From the NCBI GenBank assembly GCA_934454585.1, contig CAKSFP010000020.1, positions 1-50,800 on the forward strand: a DNA stretch of 50,800 nt, in the 5' to 3' direction. The DNA comes from an uncultured Clostridia bacterium (GTDB lineage: Bacteria; Bacillota; Clostridia; UMGS1810). Both the position numbers and the translations under genes were made by a program. Below the pieces are notes generated by a model. It was not told the origin of the DNA. It worked only from the letters and a program-made list of their open reading frames with translations, and made no database searches. This document shows positions 8,319-16,971 of this stretch, in pieces (position 1 is the stretch's first letter; every line of letters starts with the position of its first letter).

Positions 8319-8456
8319 TCAGTCGCCTCTATTGTATGTGACGGCATAAGCATCATAACAAAATATTTTCAAATACTTGTTTTCCAATATCAACAACTCC
8401 ATAATAATTACACTGCCCTTTTCATACAATTCTTTTGCGTATTCTCTGTCTTTCAA
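8319..8456 (-). CDS. Doubtful 45-aa ORF
   Basis: An open frame starting with TTG at 8456 whose product begins LKDREYAKELYEKG and ends AYAVTYNRGD. No good ribosome site is seen. It lies just downstream of the broken XRE gene and ends 67 nt before a strong terminator, so it may be the worn C-terminal part of a downstream gene. An internal ATG would give 27 aa. Confidence 0.25.
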   Translation of the reverse strand: MKDREYAKELYEKGSVIIMELLILENKYLKIFCYDAYAVTYNRGD

Positions 8457-8481
8457 TTAAACAATCTGCGTAACCCAAAAG

Positions 8482-8763
8482 CTACTTTATATCATCATCT
8501 GATAAATAATCAAGTTTCTGCATTAATTCATATATAAGTTCATTTTCATTTTTCTTAAACCGGTTTTCAATTAATGTATCCACTGAAATATCAAGCGCAT
8601 ATGCCAATTTGTAAATCGTTTGATATTCCGGCTCAACTGTTTCATTTTCTATTCTTGATATATGCTGCTGTCTCAAATCTGCTTTTTCCGCAAGCTACTC
8701 CTGCGTGAGTTTCTTGTTTTGGCGGAGAATTCTGATTTTGTATCCTATACTGTCTTTATCCAT
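8482..8763 (-). pseudogene. XRE-family regulator with in-frame amber codon
   Basis: Read from ATG at 8763 this is a 93-codon Cro/C1-type helix-turn-helix protein: IRILRQNKKLTQE, stop, LAEKADLRQQHISRIEN, then TIYKLAYALDISVDTLI. Codon 23 is TAG (8695-8697), where the family usually has Glu or Gln in the LTQEELA turn, so one base change separates it from an intact gene. The frame is otherwise open to the end. A truncated product from a Met in the recognition helix would lack helix 1 and half of helix 2. Sequencing error or very recent loss are both possible. Confidence 0.8.
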
Positions 8764-8780
8764 TACGGCAACTCCCCTGC

Positions 8781-8834
8781 TCAAATTTTACCAAATTTCG
8801 TACAACCATACGGAATAAAATTCATCTCTATATT
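8781..8834 (-). pseudogene. Orphan C-terminal scrap of a GH127-like gene
   Basis: The frame ending at TGA (8781-8783) encodes IEMNFIPYGCTKFGKI, matching the extreme C-terminus of the broken GH127-like gene at 11127-12029 (IKLIPYGCTNLRMTEI). The DNA also resembles it around the CCATACGGAAT stretch. It abuts the EamA stop at 8845. Only about 16 codons survive, so it is a scar of a lost second copy. Confidence 0.6.
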
Positions 8835-8844
8835 CGAATGGTTT

Positions 8845-9729
8845 TTACAGGAACATACATGTTCCCACAAAGCATATTATTACGCTCAAAACCAATCTTT
8901 TCGAAATTTGTTCCTTAAAAAATATTATCCCTGTCAAAGACGAAAAGATAATTGTTCCGCCTGTGATTAACGGATATAAAACCGTTGCCGGAAGATTTTT
9001 TGCTCCGTTTAATTGCAGAATATATGACAGTCCGCTGAGCAGCGTTGAAAGTACAATCAAAAACACTCCCCACGCAAAACCACATTTATTATTTTTTTCG
9101 GCAGTTATATCTTTTTTGCCAATTTTCACTACCATATACGATATTGAAGCAATAATGAATTTTGCAACACCCGTTGCTATAACAAACTCCGTCTCCGATA
9201 TGCAAAAATATGTTTTCTCTATCTGATGCATCTTTCCGGCAACACTGCTTATACCGTTTAAGAAAAATATAATCACACACAAAGCAAGTATCCGTTTGCT
9301 CGGCAGCTTTTTATCATTTGCAGTAAGCACCATCGCGGATATTATCAGAATAAGTCCTGCCAAATGCATAAATGAAAGTTTTTCCTGCAAAAACAAAGCA
9401 CCCCACACATACGGGACAAACATTCCGCCGCACATCAGAAACAAAGTGTAAAAAGCCATACTTCCCGATTTAAGCACCCTGAATCCAAGTATGTTATAAC
9501 TCATAATACTAAGCGCAACTATGCCTGCCATCAGCATAGAAAATGCCGAAAACTCAAACCTAAACTCGTTTATTACAAAAAATATAATTGCTGTAAACAA
9601 TCCCATAAGGGCATTAAATTTAAGTCCTGTTTCAAGTGATATTCCGTATCGTTTCTGATAAAGCTTATTTACGGCGAAATCTCCGGCAAGAAGTATTACT
9701 GCCAAAACAATCATTAAATAATATTTCAT
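8845..9729 (-). CDS. EamA/DMT-family transporter
   Basis: 294-aa membrane protein with about ten hydrophobic helices in two EamA-like halves, a short N-terminal half and a C-terminal half ending in SVIICFVGTCMFL. Drug/metabolite-transporter members move small metabolites; the substrate is unknown. AGAGGAA precedes the ATG. It is 24 nt downstream of the GH28-like gene, so it is probably co-transcribed with the pectinolytic genes and may handle a sugar or an efflux product. A truncated close paralogue is at 16652-16900. Confidence 0.85.
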   Translation of the reverse strand: MKYYLMIVLAVILLAGDFAVNKLYQKRYGISLETGLKFNALMGLFTAIIFFVINEFRFEFSAFSMLMAGIVALSIMSYNILGFRVLKSGSMAFYTLFLMCGGMFVPYVWGALFLQEKLSFMHLAGLILIISAMVLTANDKKLPSKRILALCVIIFFLNGISSVAGKMHQIEKTYFCISETEFVIATGVAKFIIASISYMVVKIGKKDITAEKNNKCGFAWGVFLIVLSTLLSGLSYILQLNGAKNLPATVLYPLITGGTIIFSSLTGIIFFKEQISKRLVLSVIICFVGTCMFL

Positions 9730-9753
9730 GTGTATTTCCTCTCACTTTAACGG

Positions 9754-11124
9754 TTATATCGGCTTGCAATCAAACACATCATCTGCCCGTTTGGTAACAC
9801 TTTTCGGTTTTTTGTCGCATTTTAGTTCTTTAACTTTCACATTACCGTCTGTCCATGTTTTTATAAGCATTTCCGCCTCATAGTTTTTAATCTCAATATT
9901 ATCAAGTGTTATGGTGTCAAAGTTTGCTGCCTGAATAAGTTCCACATTATCAATATCGTTTTTCATGGAAATATTGCAATTTTTCATATTCAGCGTAACC
10001 TTTTCGTTTTTTTCACCATAAAGAATTGAGGGCATTAAAAGATTTGTTGCCGTAATATTTTCAAAAGAAATATTATTTAGCGGTCTGTTAAGCTGCCACA
10101 TTTCATTTCCCGAATAATTGTAATGCAAGAGTTTATCTGCGCCGTCCACCGTGCAGTCGGAAACAACAATATTCCCCGGTCGGTTCGGAATACCGACAGA
10201 GTAATCCCCGTAATAGGTAAATACGCTGAGCATATTATTTTTGTGTCCGGCAAGTTCCGGCTTTACACCGTCTCTCTTTTCTTCATCTGTCAGACTTCCT
10301 CTGAAAAGATATTTACACGGTCCGTATATACGGCACTTTTCAACATACACATTCGTTCCGCCAAAACGAATAGCGCTGCAAGCCGAATTGAGAATACAGT
10401 TTGTCACAAAAACATTTGTGTTTGCAAATCCGGCAACGCAGTCATCACCGGTGTAAAACTTGCATCCATTTATTTTAACATTCTCACACCCGGTAATATG
10501 TATGCCATCGTGCCCTGCATAGACAGAAATATTCTCTGCTACAATATTTTCGCAGTAAAAAAGTGCATTTGCCCAATTAGCGCTATCCTTAACCGAATAT
10601 CCCGAAAGACGCACATTTTTGCAGTTAAACATATTTATACAATGCGGTCCACGATAATTTTCTTCTCCCAATTCATCAAAGCAATCACTGCCGTCAAGGA
10701 AAGAATTTTCCTCCCCTATAATTGCAACATTTTCCGCATTTACGGCTTTTATAAGGGCATTGTTCCAACGGCTGCCCGGTCTTGACATAAAGGTATAGTC
10801 TTTCACCTCATCCAGCTCTGTTCTTCTCCACGCTTTATCAGTTATTTCATTCTCACTTAGCGGTTCGACCGTATCGCTTAAATATCCGAAATAGTCCTCC
10901 GGATTGCGGCTGCCTTTCAGTGTTGCACCCGACTTTAAGTACAGTATGCAGTTTGACCTTATCCTGATACTTCCTGTTAAATAAACGCCCTCCGGAACAA
11001 CAACCGTTCCTCCGCCGTTTTTGAAACATTCATCTATCGCCTTTTGAATTTTCTCAGTCTGAAGCTCATTGTTATCTGCAACAGCACCAAAATCGGTTAT
11101 TAAATATACTTTATTCATATTCAT
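9754..11124 (-). CDS. GH28-like parallel beta-helix glycosidase
   Basis: 456 aa with no signal peptide, hence cytoplasmic. The N-terminus has the beta-helix opening DFGAVADN and GGGTVVVPEGVYLTGSI, then stacked coils. The GH28 active-site region is modified: the usual NTDGID reads GHDGIHI, while the paired acid motif TGDDCVAGF is kept; the following GHG/RIK elements are not canonical (SACSAIRFGG). It probably acts on short pectic or rhamnogalacturonan oligosaccharides after import, with an atypical specificity. The start at 11124 is chosen because AAGGAG lies 7 nt upstream; the ATG at 11130 is too close to it. Confidence 0.8.
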   Translation of the reverse strand: MNMNKVYLITDFGAVADNNELQTEKIQKAIDECFKNGGGTVVVPEGVYLTGSIRIRSNCILYLKSGATLKGSRNPEDYFGYLSDTVEPLSENEITDKAWRRTELDEVKDYTFMSRPGSRWNNALIKAVNAENVAIIGEENSFLDGSDCFDELGEENYRGPHCINMFNCKNVRLSGYSVKDSANWANALFYCENIVAENISVYAGHDGIHITGCENVKINGCKFYTGDDCVAGFANTNVFVTNCILNSACSAIRFGGTNVYVEKCRIYGPCKYLFRGSLTDEEKRDGVKPELAGHKNNMLSVFTYYGDYSVGIPNRPGNIVVSDCTVDGADKLLHYNYSGNEMWQLNRPLNNISFENITATNLLMPSILYGEKNEKVTLNMKNCNISMKNDIDNVELIQAANFDTITLDNIEIKNYEAEMLIKTWTDGNVKVKELKCDKKPKSVTKRADDVFDCKPI

Positions 11125-11126
11125 CC

Positions 11127-12029
11127 TCATACTCCTTCTTTAGATATTAACGAAATTTCTGTCATTCTCAAATTCGTGCAGCCATACGGAATGAGCTTTA
11201 TCTTTTGAATACTGCCTAACGGTTTTGTTGACTTTGGAAGTCTGTCACAGTGACCGCAGTTAAAATCCCAAGCTCGCACACCACTTTGACTCCGTTAATT
11301 TCAGTTTCAACAGTTGACGGTGACAAAACGCACGAGGCAATTCCTTTTTCGGTTTTGAAAAATGTGCTGAGTGCAAGCTTTGGGAAACCTTGTCCGAAGT
11401 TTGCAGTGCAGCATCCGAAATGCGGCTCAAGACCAAACAAATTACGCCAATCAAAGCCTTGGACGCGAAGTTTCTTTGCGAGTGTAATCAGCCACTTTTC
11501 ACCGGTTTTCTCATAGAGCCAATATATTGATATAAGCCCCTCAAACCATCTTGCAGCACCCCAGTTGCGCAGGGTGTTATGATTTATATGTGAATTAAAC
11601 TGTTTCAGGCATTTTTCAATCACTTTTATAACCGAATTGTCTTTTGAACAGCCACAATAAAGGCACAGCACCTTACATATAAGCAGCACCGCCCAAGTGT
11701 CATAATTATCTCTTTCATCATCAGTGCAGGGACAAATCCAGCCGTCATCCTTTTGCGCTAAAATTATTGCATCTATGTATTTTTTGGCTCTCGAAATCAT
11801 ATCTTCATCGCCAAGCAGATATGCAAGCGGAATAAATCCGTCAAGCCAGTAAGGGACTCTTTCCCAGCCCTCTCTGTCTCCGCCTATCCACGCACTGTCA
11901 CGCACATCGGGCCACACTTTGTCAAGATTGCCGCAAAGACCTTTCGCCTGAATTTCAAGTTGTTTTTTCAGCCATTATTTGGGTTTTATTCCATTTGTTG
12001 CAAAAAAACTCATACTTTGATTTGTTCAT
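11127..12029 (-). pseudogene. Multiply broken GH127/DUF1680-like gene
   Basis: Remains of a beta-L-arabinofuranosidase-type (GH127/DUF1680) gene. From the ATG at 12029 (AAGGTGA upstream) the lesions are: a frame change at a T7 run near 12002-12008; TAA at 11975-11977 before WLKKQLEIQAKGL; a good N-terminal half (ERVPYWLDGFIPLAYLL); an in-frame loss of a large middle part joining GFDWRN to LFGLEPHFGCCTAN; and another frameshift near 11225-11275 before the C-terminus GSIQKIKLIPYGCTN, whose TGA stop lies 2 nt before the next gene's ATG. About 300 codons remain of an enzyme family that is usually about twice that. It is not functional. Confidence 0.85.
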
Positions 12030-12070
12030 ATTATATCACCTTATTGCAATGCCATTATTTATTTGTCAAA

Positions 12071-14155
12071 CTAACTTACAACCGTTATTCCGTCAGGTAC
12101 GGCAATATCGGCTCCGTTCTTTGTGATATGGCAGTTTATAACTCCGTATGGAGTCGGGATTTTAATATCCGCATAATCTAAGCCGTATAGATTGGGGTTA
12201 AGCCTAATCTTCTTAAATCCCGGCTCTAATATTTCTATTCCCGAAATTCTGCCAGGCAGCTGATATGCCGGTGTTCCGCCCCAACCGTGCGAATAATCAA
12301 CCACATAGCCCTCATAATCGCTCCATACCTCTTTCATACCTTTATCACACTCGTTCACAAGCTTTTCCCATTTTCGAATCAAATTCAATCCGTACTCATC
12401 AAAAAATCCTGTTTTATACACAGCGTCAATAACATAATGCATAAAATACGGCTGCGCAATCATCATATCTTCATTGTCTAAGATATTTTTCATGATTCGT
12501 TCTGCTTCGACGGAATCGCACAAACCAAACAGCACCGCCACCGTGTTGGAATAAATGGTGTAATATCGCTTATCACTGTTTTTCGGCATTCTGGCGTGCA
12601 CTTCATTGGGTATATTTCTTCCGTCAAAATACATTTGTTTGTCAGTATCATAAAAATACAGATTGAACATTTTCTTGAACTCTTTGCCCATTTCACTGTA
12701 TTTTTCGGAAGCAGCGGAATCGCCGATAATATCGTATATCCGTGCACATATCATAATCGCATTGTAGTAAAATGCGTTCATTACAGTCTCACCGAGAGCC
12801 CTCGGCGGATATTTTAATCCGTAACCGTCAACATATGCCCAGTCCACAAACGCATATGTCGGTAAAGTTTCCAAAATGCCGTCGCTGTTTTTGTAAGTTT
12901 CAAACCTGTCCATCAGACTCTTGATGCCTTTTTCAACATCATGAAAAATTGAATCATCTCCGCTGTATTTATAGTATTCGTACAACATCATGAGCCAAAT
13001 CAGCGAGTACAATCTGTTGCCCTGATTTCCGTTTCTCGTGTACAAATAGTTTCCCATTCGGTACAAATCAAACCGAGTAAGCGAATAATCGCCGGTTGAG
13101 AAATTATTTACAAGGCTCAGGATATTATAATCTCCGAAACAATATAACGGTTCTTGGTGAACAGGGCTGTCCAGCTCAATCGATTGCCTGCATATTTTAA
13201 CAGTCCATTCGGACAATTCGTATATTCTGTTAAGCATATCGTCGGAACACTTGAATTCACCGACTCTTTCGGACGGGTAGCAAACAAACAACACCTGTGC
13301 CCTAACGCTCACCGGAGAGCCATCCTTACTGCGGATTTGTACTTTATATTCGCCTATGCTATCCATCTCATGAGAACGATATTCTGAATTTCCGGCTCCC
13401 TTTACAGTGTGCAGCCGCTGCGATACACCGTTTATTTCCGATGATACGAATTTAATTTCGTATTCGGAGGTCGCCGTTATATATAACCTCACATAAGCCG
13501 AATAAATTCTATCGAGGCTCTTGTAAAACTCAGTCACACCCGTGTCTTTAGAAACATACACCTCATCACTGACACATTGCTCCGCAAGGTTTTTAATATG
13601 CGACGGTTTCACATTCCATACACTCAGGGTTTCCGCCGCATTAATCCACTCATCGCGTGTAACTGTAAAATCAACCGAGCGCGGTGAAATATACTCATTT
13701 TCACGACGCGAAAGCCAGCTCTCATCTGTAAACACTGTTTCTGCGCTACCGTTTTCAAAATAAAGTTCGGCGGACAATATAAAACCGCATTTCTCGTTTG
13801 AAACATCCAGTTCAACAACAGGTTTTGAGTGAACCTGTGCATATATGTTAAAGTGTTTTTCATTTACATGGATCTCAAATTCGCTTGCATATTGCTCCGG
13901 CATAATGCCGGCAGGGCCGACCGGAACCGGCCCCATGCCGACAAATTTTGAATTAATGTACAAGTAGTATCGTGTATCTCCGAATACTCTTATTTTTGCG
14001 GTTCTGATTCTGTTTTCAAACTTAAATTCCTTTCTGAAAGCGGCAACACCAAACTCAAACTCCTTACAGGACGGAAGAAAGACAGAAATAGGGCTTTTTT
14101 GCATTTCCGGGTATACACTACCGTCCAACCATATAAATTTTGCTTTATCAGACAT
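12071..14155 (-). CDS. GH78-like alpha-L-rhamnosidase
   Basis: 694 aa, without signal peptide. An N-terminal beta-sandwich (RYYLYINSKFVGMGPVPVGP) is followed by the (alpha/alpha)6 barrel from about residue 310. The segment LDSPVHQEPLYCFGDYNI occupies the place of the family's DxxxxDERLGWxGD acid region and keeps the Glu and GD. SHGWGGTPAYQLPGRISGIE marks the end of the barrel, followed by a small C-terminal beta-sandwich. It should release L-rhamnose from rhamnogalacturonan fragments. GGGGAG is upstream of the chosen ATG; a GTG at 14167 would add 4 residues. It lies in the same direction as two GH28-like genes. Confidence 0.85.
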   Translation of the reverse strand: MSDKAKFIWLDGSVYPEMQKSPISVFLPSCKEFEFGVAAFRKEFKFENRIRTAKIRVFGDTRYYLYINSKFVGMGPVPVGPAGIMPEQYASEFEIHVNEKHFNIYAQVHSKPVVELDVSNEKCGFILSAELYFENGSAETVFTDESWLSRRENEYISPRSVDFTVTRDEWINAAETLSVWNVKPSHIKNLAEQCVSDEVYVSKDTGVTEFYKSLDRIYSAYVRLYITATSEYEIKFVSSEINGVSQRLHTVKGAGNSEYRSHEMDSIGEYKVQIRSKDGSPVSVRAQVLFVCYPSERVGEFKCSDDMLNRIYELSEWTVKICRQSIELDSPVHQEPLYCFGDYNILSLVNNFSTGDYSLTRFDLYRMGNYLYTRNGNQGNRLYSLIWLMMLYEYYKYSGDDSIFHDVEKGIKSLMDRFETYKNSDGILETLPTYAFVDWAYVDGYGLKYPPRALGETVMNAFYYNAIMICARIYDIIGDSAASEKYSEMGKEFKKMFNLYFYDTDKQMYFDGRNIPNEVHARMPKNSDKRYYTIYSNTVAVLFGLCDSVEAERIMKNILDNEDMMIAQPYFMHYVIDAVYKTGFFDEYGLNLIRKWEKLVNECDKGMKEVWSDYEGYVVDYSHGWGGTPAYQLPGRISGIEILEPGFKKIRLNPNLYGLDYADIKIPTPYGVINCHITKNGADIAVPDGITVVS

Positions 14156-14182
14156 ATTTCGGTTCACTCCCCATTTTCTTTA

Positions 14183-15634
14183 TCACTCGGAAATGTCAGC
14201 GTCAATTCCTTCTCCGCCGATCATTTTTACATCTCTGCCTCTGTCAACATTGCAAGCCTTGAGACTGACATCGCAGTTCCGTCCCGAAAATACACTCTTT
14301 GCATATCCCGGTACATAGATTCCGTCAAACCTCAGGTTGCGCGCCTTTGAACCGTTGAAATATACGGCTGCAATTTCGTCATAGCCGTAATTCGGATCTT
14401 CAACAAACTGATTAGGATAGCTTTTTTCACGAATCTTAAATGCATTGGAATATCCCACATCTCTGAATGTGATATTTCTGAATTCTCCCGGTCCGAAGTG
14501 TATGGGCGAAATACCCTCGCCGTACAGCTTCACATTTTCAATTACCGAGTCCGTAAGCGTCGCAGCAATACCTACGGCATACGCCCCCTGCGCCTGAATA
14601 TTCCGAACAACTATATTATACATCTCACCCGGTTTTGCCCTGTTTTCAATGTTGTCACCGAAATATGTGTTCTCGCCGATTCGCAAAGCAACACTCATGT
14701 TTTTTCCAAACACTTGCCAATATTTATCCTCTTGCGCGTCGGTTGCCGTCGAACCGTAGTAATATTCTTTTGAAAACGGTATTCTGTTTTCTTTTGCCTT
14801 TGTTGTATCGTCAGCCGGATCAAACTCACAATACTGCTGAATATTTTCGATAATTATATTATACAGCTTTTTTCTCGCATGGTTCAGCAGACGGACGCTT
14901 GCGCAGGTCGTCCTTGCCGTGATATTGCGAATTACGACATTATGGATTGAATCATCCAAACCGTCAACGCACATACAATCATCAGTTTTGCATTTCAAAT
15001 TGGTAAGAGCGATTGTGTCGTCCTGGGTGTAACCGGATATGTTTTCTATAACAAATCCGTTGCATCCCGTGCGCAAATCAATTCCGTCACAATTCGGCGC
15101 AGTGCAAAGCGTTCTGTACCGAATATTAGATATTCTTGCATCAGAGCAAAAATGGAATGTCATTCCCCACCACCTCTGACTGACTATTGTTAGGTTCTCC
15201 ACGACGATTCTTTCGGCATTATGGAAATGTATCATCGTGTTCAAAATCATAGACATACCCTTTTCGGCAGCATTCGTCTCAATCAAGCCGTTATGGTTTC
15301 CGCCGTCGAGCATGGCGTTTCCGACACCGTAAATATGTATATCGTACTGCCTTCCTGAAATGCTTTTAGCAGCCTCCTCTCTTGCATTGCTGTTTTTGAA
15401 CATATTGCCGAACATTCCGTCCGCAAGTCTTATATGGCAGTTATCCAAACAAACGACACTTCCCGTATAAAGATTTATCGTCCTGTCGATAATCCATATA
15501 TTTTTTCCTGTCCTTTCATTATATCTGGGAATCACGATTTTATCGCCCGACTCCCTTGCCGCGTCAACGGCAGCCTGAATCATTGCTGAATCATCATTCA
15601 AGTTTTTGTAGTAATTCGGATTAAACAAATTCAT
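14183..15634 (-). CDS. GH28-family polygalacturonase-like enzyme
   Basis: 483 aa without signal peptide. It is a right-handed beta-helix with recognisable GH28 elements: NCDGIDL in place of NTDGID and YTQDDTIAL carrying the paired catalytic Asp. The GHG and RIK elements are not obvious; the equivalent stretch is TTCASVRLLNHARKK. The likely substrate is a rhamnogalacturonan or modified galacturonan oligosaccharide in the cytoplasm. AGGAG lies about 10 nt before the chosen ATG; an upstream TTG at 15676 has no ribosome site. It is 27 nt upstream of the GH78-like gene, with the EamA gene before it. Confidence 0.82.
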   Translation of the reverse strand: MNLFNPNYYKNLNDDSAMIQAAVDAARESGDKIVIPRYNERTGKNIWIIDRTINLYTGSVVCLDNCHIRLADGMFGNMFKNSNAREEAAKSISGRQYDIHIYGVGNAMLDGGNHNGLIETNAAEKGMSMILNTMIHFHNAERIVVENLTIVSQRWWGMTFHFCSDARISNIRYRTLCTAPNCDGIDLRTGCNGFVIENISGYTQDDTIALTNLKCKTDDCMCVDGLDDSIHNVVIRNITARTTCASVRLLNHARKKLYNIIIENIQQYCEFDPADDTTKAKENRIPFSKEYYYGSTATDAQEDKYWQVFGKNMSVALRIGENTYFGDNIENRAKPGEMYNIVVRNIQAQGAYAVGIAATLTDSVIENVKLYGEGISPIHFGPGEFRNITFRDVGYSNAFKIREKSYPNQFVEDPNYGYDEIAAVYFNGSKARNLRFDGIYVPGYAKSVFSGRNCDVSLKACNVDRGRDVKMIGGEGIDADISE

Positions 15635-15709
15635 CTCATACTCGCTCCTATTGTTAATTATTGTATTACATATCAAATCTGACTAACTCTCACCGTTTGC
15701 CCTAATTCA

Positions 15710-16591
15710 TCATGCAAAAGCTTTTATTATTACCAAAGAAACCACACCTATGATAACACCTGCCACACTTCTGACCGTGAGTTTTTCCTTAAAGAACAGA
15801 GCCGCAACAACAGCCCCGATTATTGTGCTGCCACCGTTTATAAATGTAAAGAGTATCACCGGGGATACAAAGCGAGAAGCAAGCGTTGCAAGCTGATTTA
15901 TCACAAAAACACACAGCGCCAGCACAACTCCACAACCCCACATTGTCTTTGACATATGCATTTCATCCCTATTCTTGGGATGTATTACAAGCGCCATTAT
16001 CAATAAAATTATACCCGGTATGAGGAATGAAAATAGTGAAAAAACACTCACATTACCGTCCGGCACACAACGGGCGAAAATCGTCTGTGCAAGCATAGTA
16101 CCGCCTTCCGATACAAGACACGCAATCAGCAAAACAACTGTCTTTGCCGAAAAATTCTTGTAAATATACTTCGAACTGCCTATGAGCAGGTAAGCCGAGA
16201 GCAAAAATACCGCAACCCCGACCCACTGCATAGCCGAGATTTTTTCGTCAAACAAAAATACTCCGGATATGCACGGAACTATAAGTCCGGCGGTACTGAA
16301 CATACTTACAAGCGCCACAGTGCCGCTTTTCATCGCATAAATTCCGCAAAACATACTTAAGACAAGCATCAATCCGGAAAAAACCGATATAATCAATGTA
16401 TTTTTGTCAAGCGTCAGGGCGCTTTTGCCAATAACTATGAGTATTATTCCGAAAAGCGCCGACAAAAGCTGCCTGTAAGCACCGTAGCCAATAAACATCG
16501 GCAATCCCTTCATTTCATCACTGCTTTTTTTATTTGTTATGTGTTGTGCTACCCTACAAAGAAGAATAACACCTATGTATAATGTTCCCAA
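15710..16591 (-). CDS. EamA/DMT-family transporter
   Basis: 293 aa with about ten membrane helices in two EamA repeats (first around MKSGTVALVSMFSTAG, second ending ALFFKEKLTVRSVAGVIIG). It is only distantly like the 8845-9729 transporter. The start is TTG at 16591 with AGGAGTG 8 nt upstream, an unusual but well-supported start. First intact gene of the GH28/GH78 cluster, so it may move a rhamnose-containing or related metabolite; the substrate is unproven. Confidence 0.82.
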   Translation of the reverse strand: MGTLYIGVILLCRVAQHITNKKSSDEMKGLPMFIGYGAYRQLLSALFGIILIVIGKSALTLDKNTLIISVFSGLMLVLSMFCGIYAMKSGTVALVSMFSTAGLIVPCISGVFLFDEKISAMQWVGVAVFLLSAYLLIGSSKYIYKNFSAKTVVLLIACLVSEGGTMLAQTIFARCVPDGNVSVFSLFSFLIPGIILLIMALVIHPKNRDEMHMSKTMWGCGVVLALCVFVINQLATLASRFVSPVILFTFINGGSTIIGAVVAALFFKEKLTVRSVAGVIIGVVSLVIIKAFA

Positions 16592-16651
16592 TCTTAGTCA
16601 CTCCTATTTGTTCATTACAGTGCTCCGCCTGTCGCAATATATCCTTTCGGT

Positions 16652-16900
16652 TTATAAAAACATACAGGTTCCGGCAAAACACATTATTATGCTCAAAATC
16701 AACCGTTTTGATATTTTTTCGCAAAAAGTCATACCTGCCAAGGACGAAAAAATAATCGTTCCGCCACACATCAGAAACAAGGTGTAAAAAGCCATACTTC
16801 CGGACTTGAGAACCTTGAATCCCAATATGTTGTAACCCATTATGCTGATCGCAACCACTGCCGCATAAATTTCTCCAAGAGCAATTACCGATAAAACCAT
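16652..16900 (-). pseudogene. Internally deleted EamA transporter
   Basis: 82 codons closely matching the EamA protein at 8845-9729, but collapsed: SIMGYNILGFKVLKSGSMAF through LFLMCGG is fused directly to TIIFSSLAGM and then SIIMCFAGTCMFL. About 150 internal residues are missing, as is the normal N-terminus. At the joint the DNA is GGCGGAA, which occurs at both corresponding places in the intact copy, so the deletion probably ran through a 7-bp microhomology. It is not a working transporter. Confidence 0.85.
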
Positions 16901-16928
16901 ACCGATTTTTAATACGCATAATGCGCCT

Positions 16929-16957
16929 ACTTATTGGCTGTAATCAGCTCAATAAGT
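16929..16957. terminator. Hairpin past the SLH operon
   Basis: A 12-bp stem with one bulge and a 4-nt loop (ACTTATTGGCTG-TAAT-CAGCTCAATAAGT) lies 15 nt past the stop of the minus-strand SLH gene. The T-run is on the plus-strand side, so as a terminator it fits the plus direction better. It may still cap the 3' end of the long minus-strand operon. Confidence 0.4.
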
Positions 16958-16971
16958 ACATTTTTTACATC

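Noticed and set aside
8482..8676. A complete 64-aa XRE protein
   Set aside because: It begins in the middle of the DNA-binding domain without a ribosome site; the first 22 codons lie upstream of an amber codon.
16652..16900. A functional small multidrug-resistance-type transporter of 82 aa
   Set aside because: The sequence is a fusion of two distant parts of the EamA protein at 8845-9729, so it is a deletion product.
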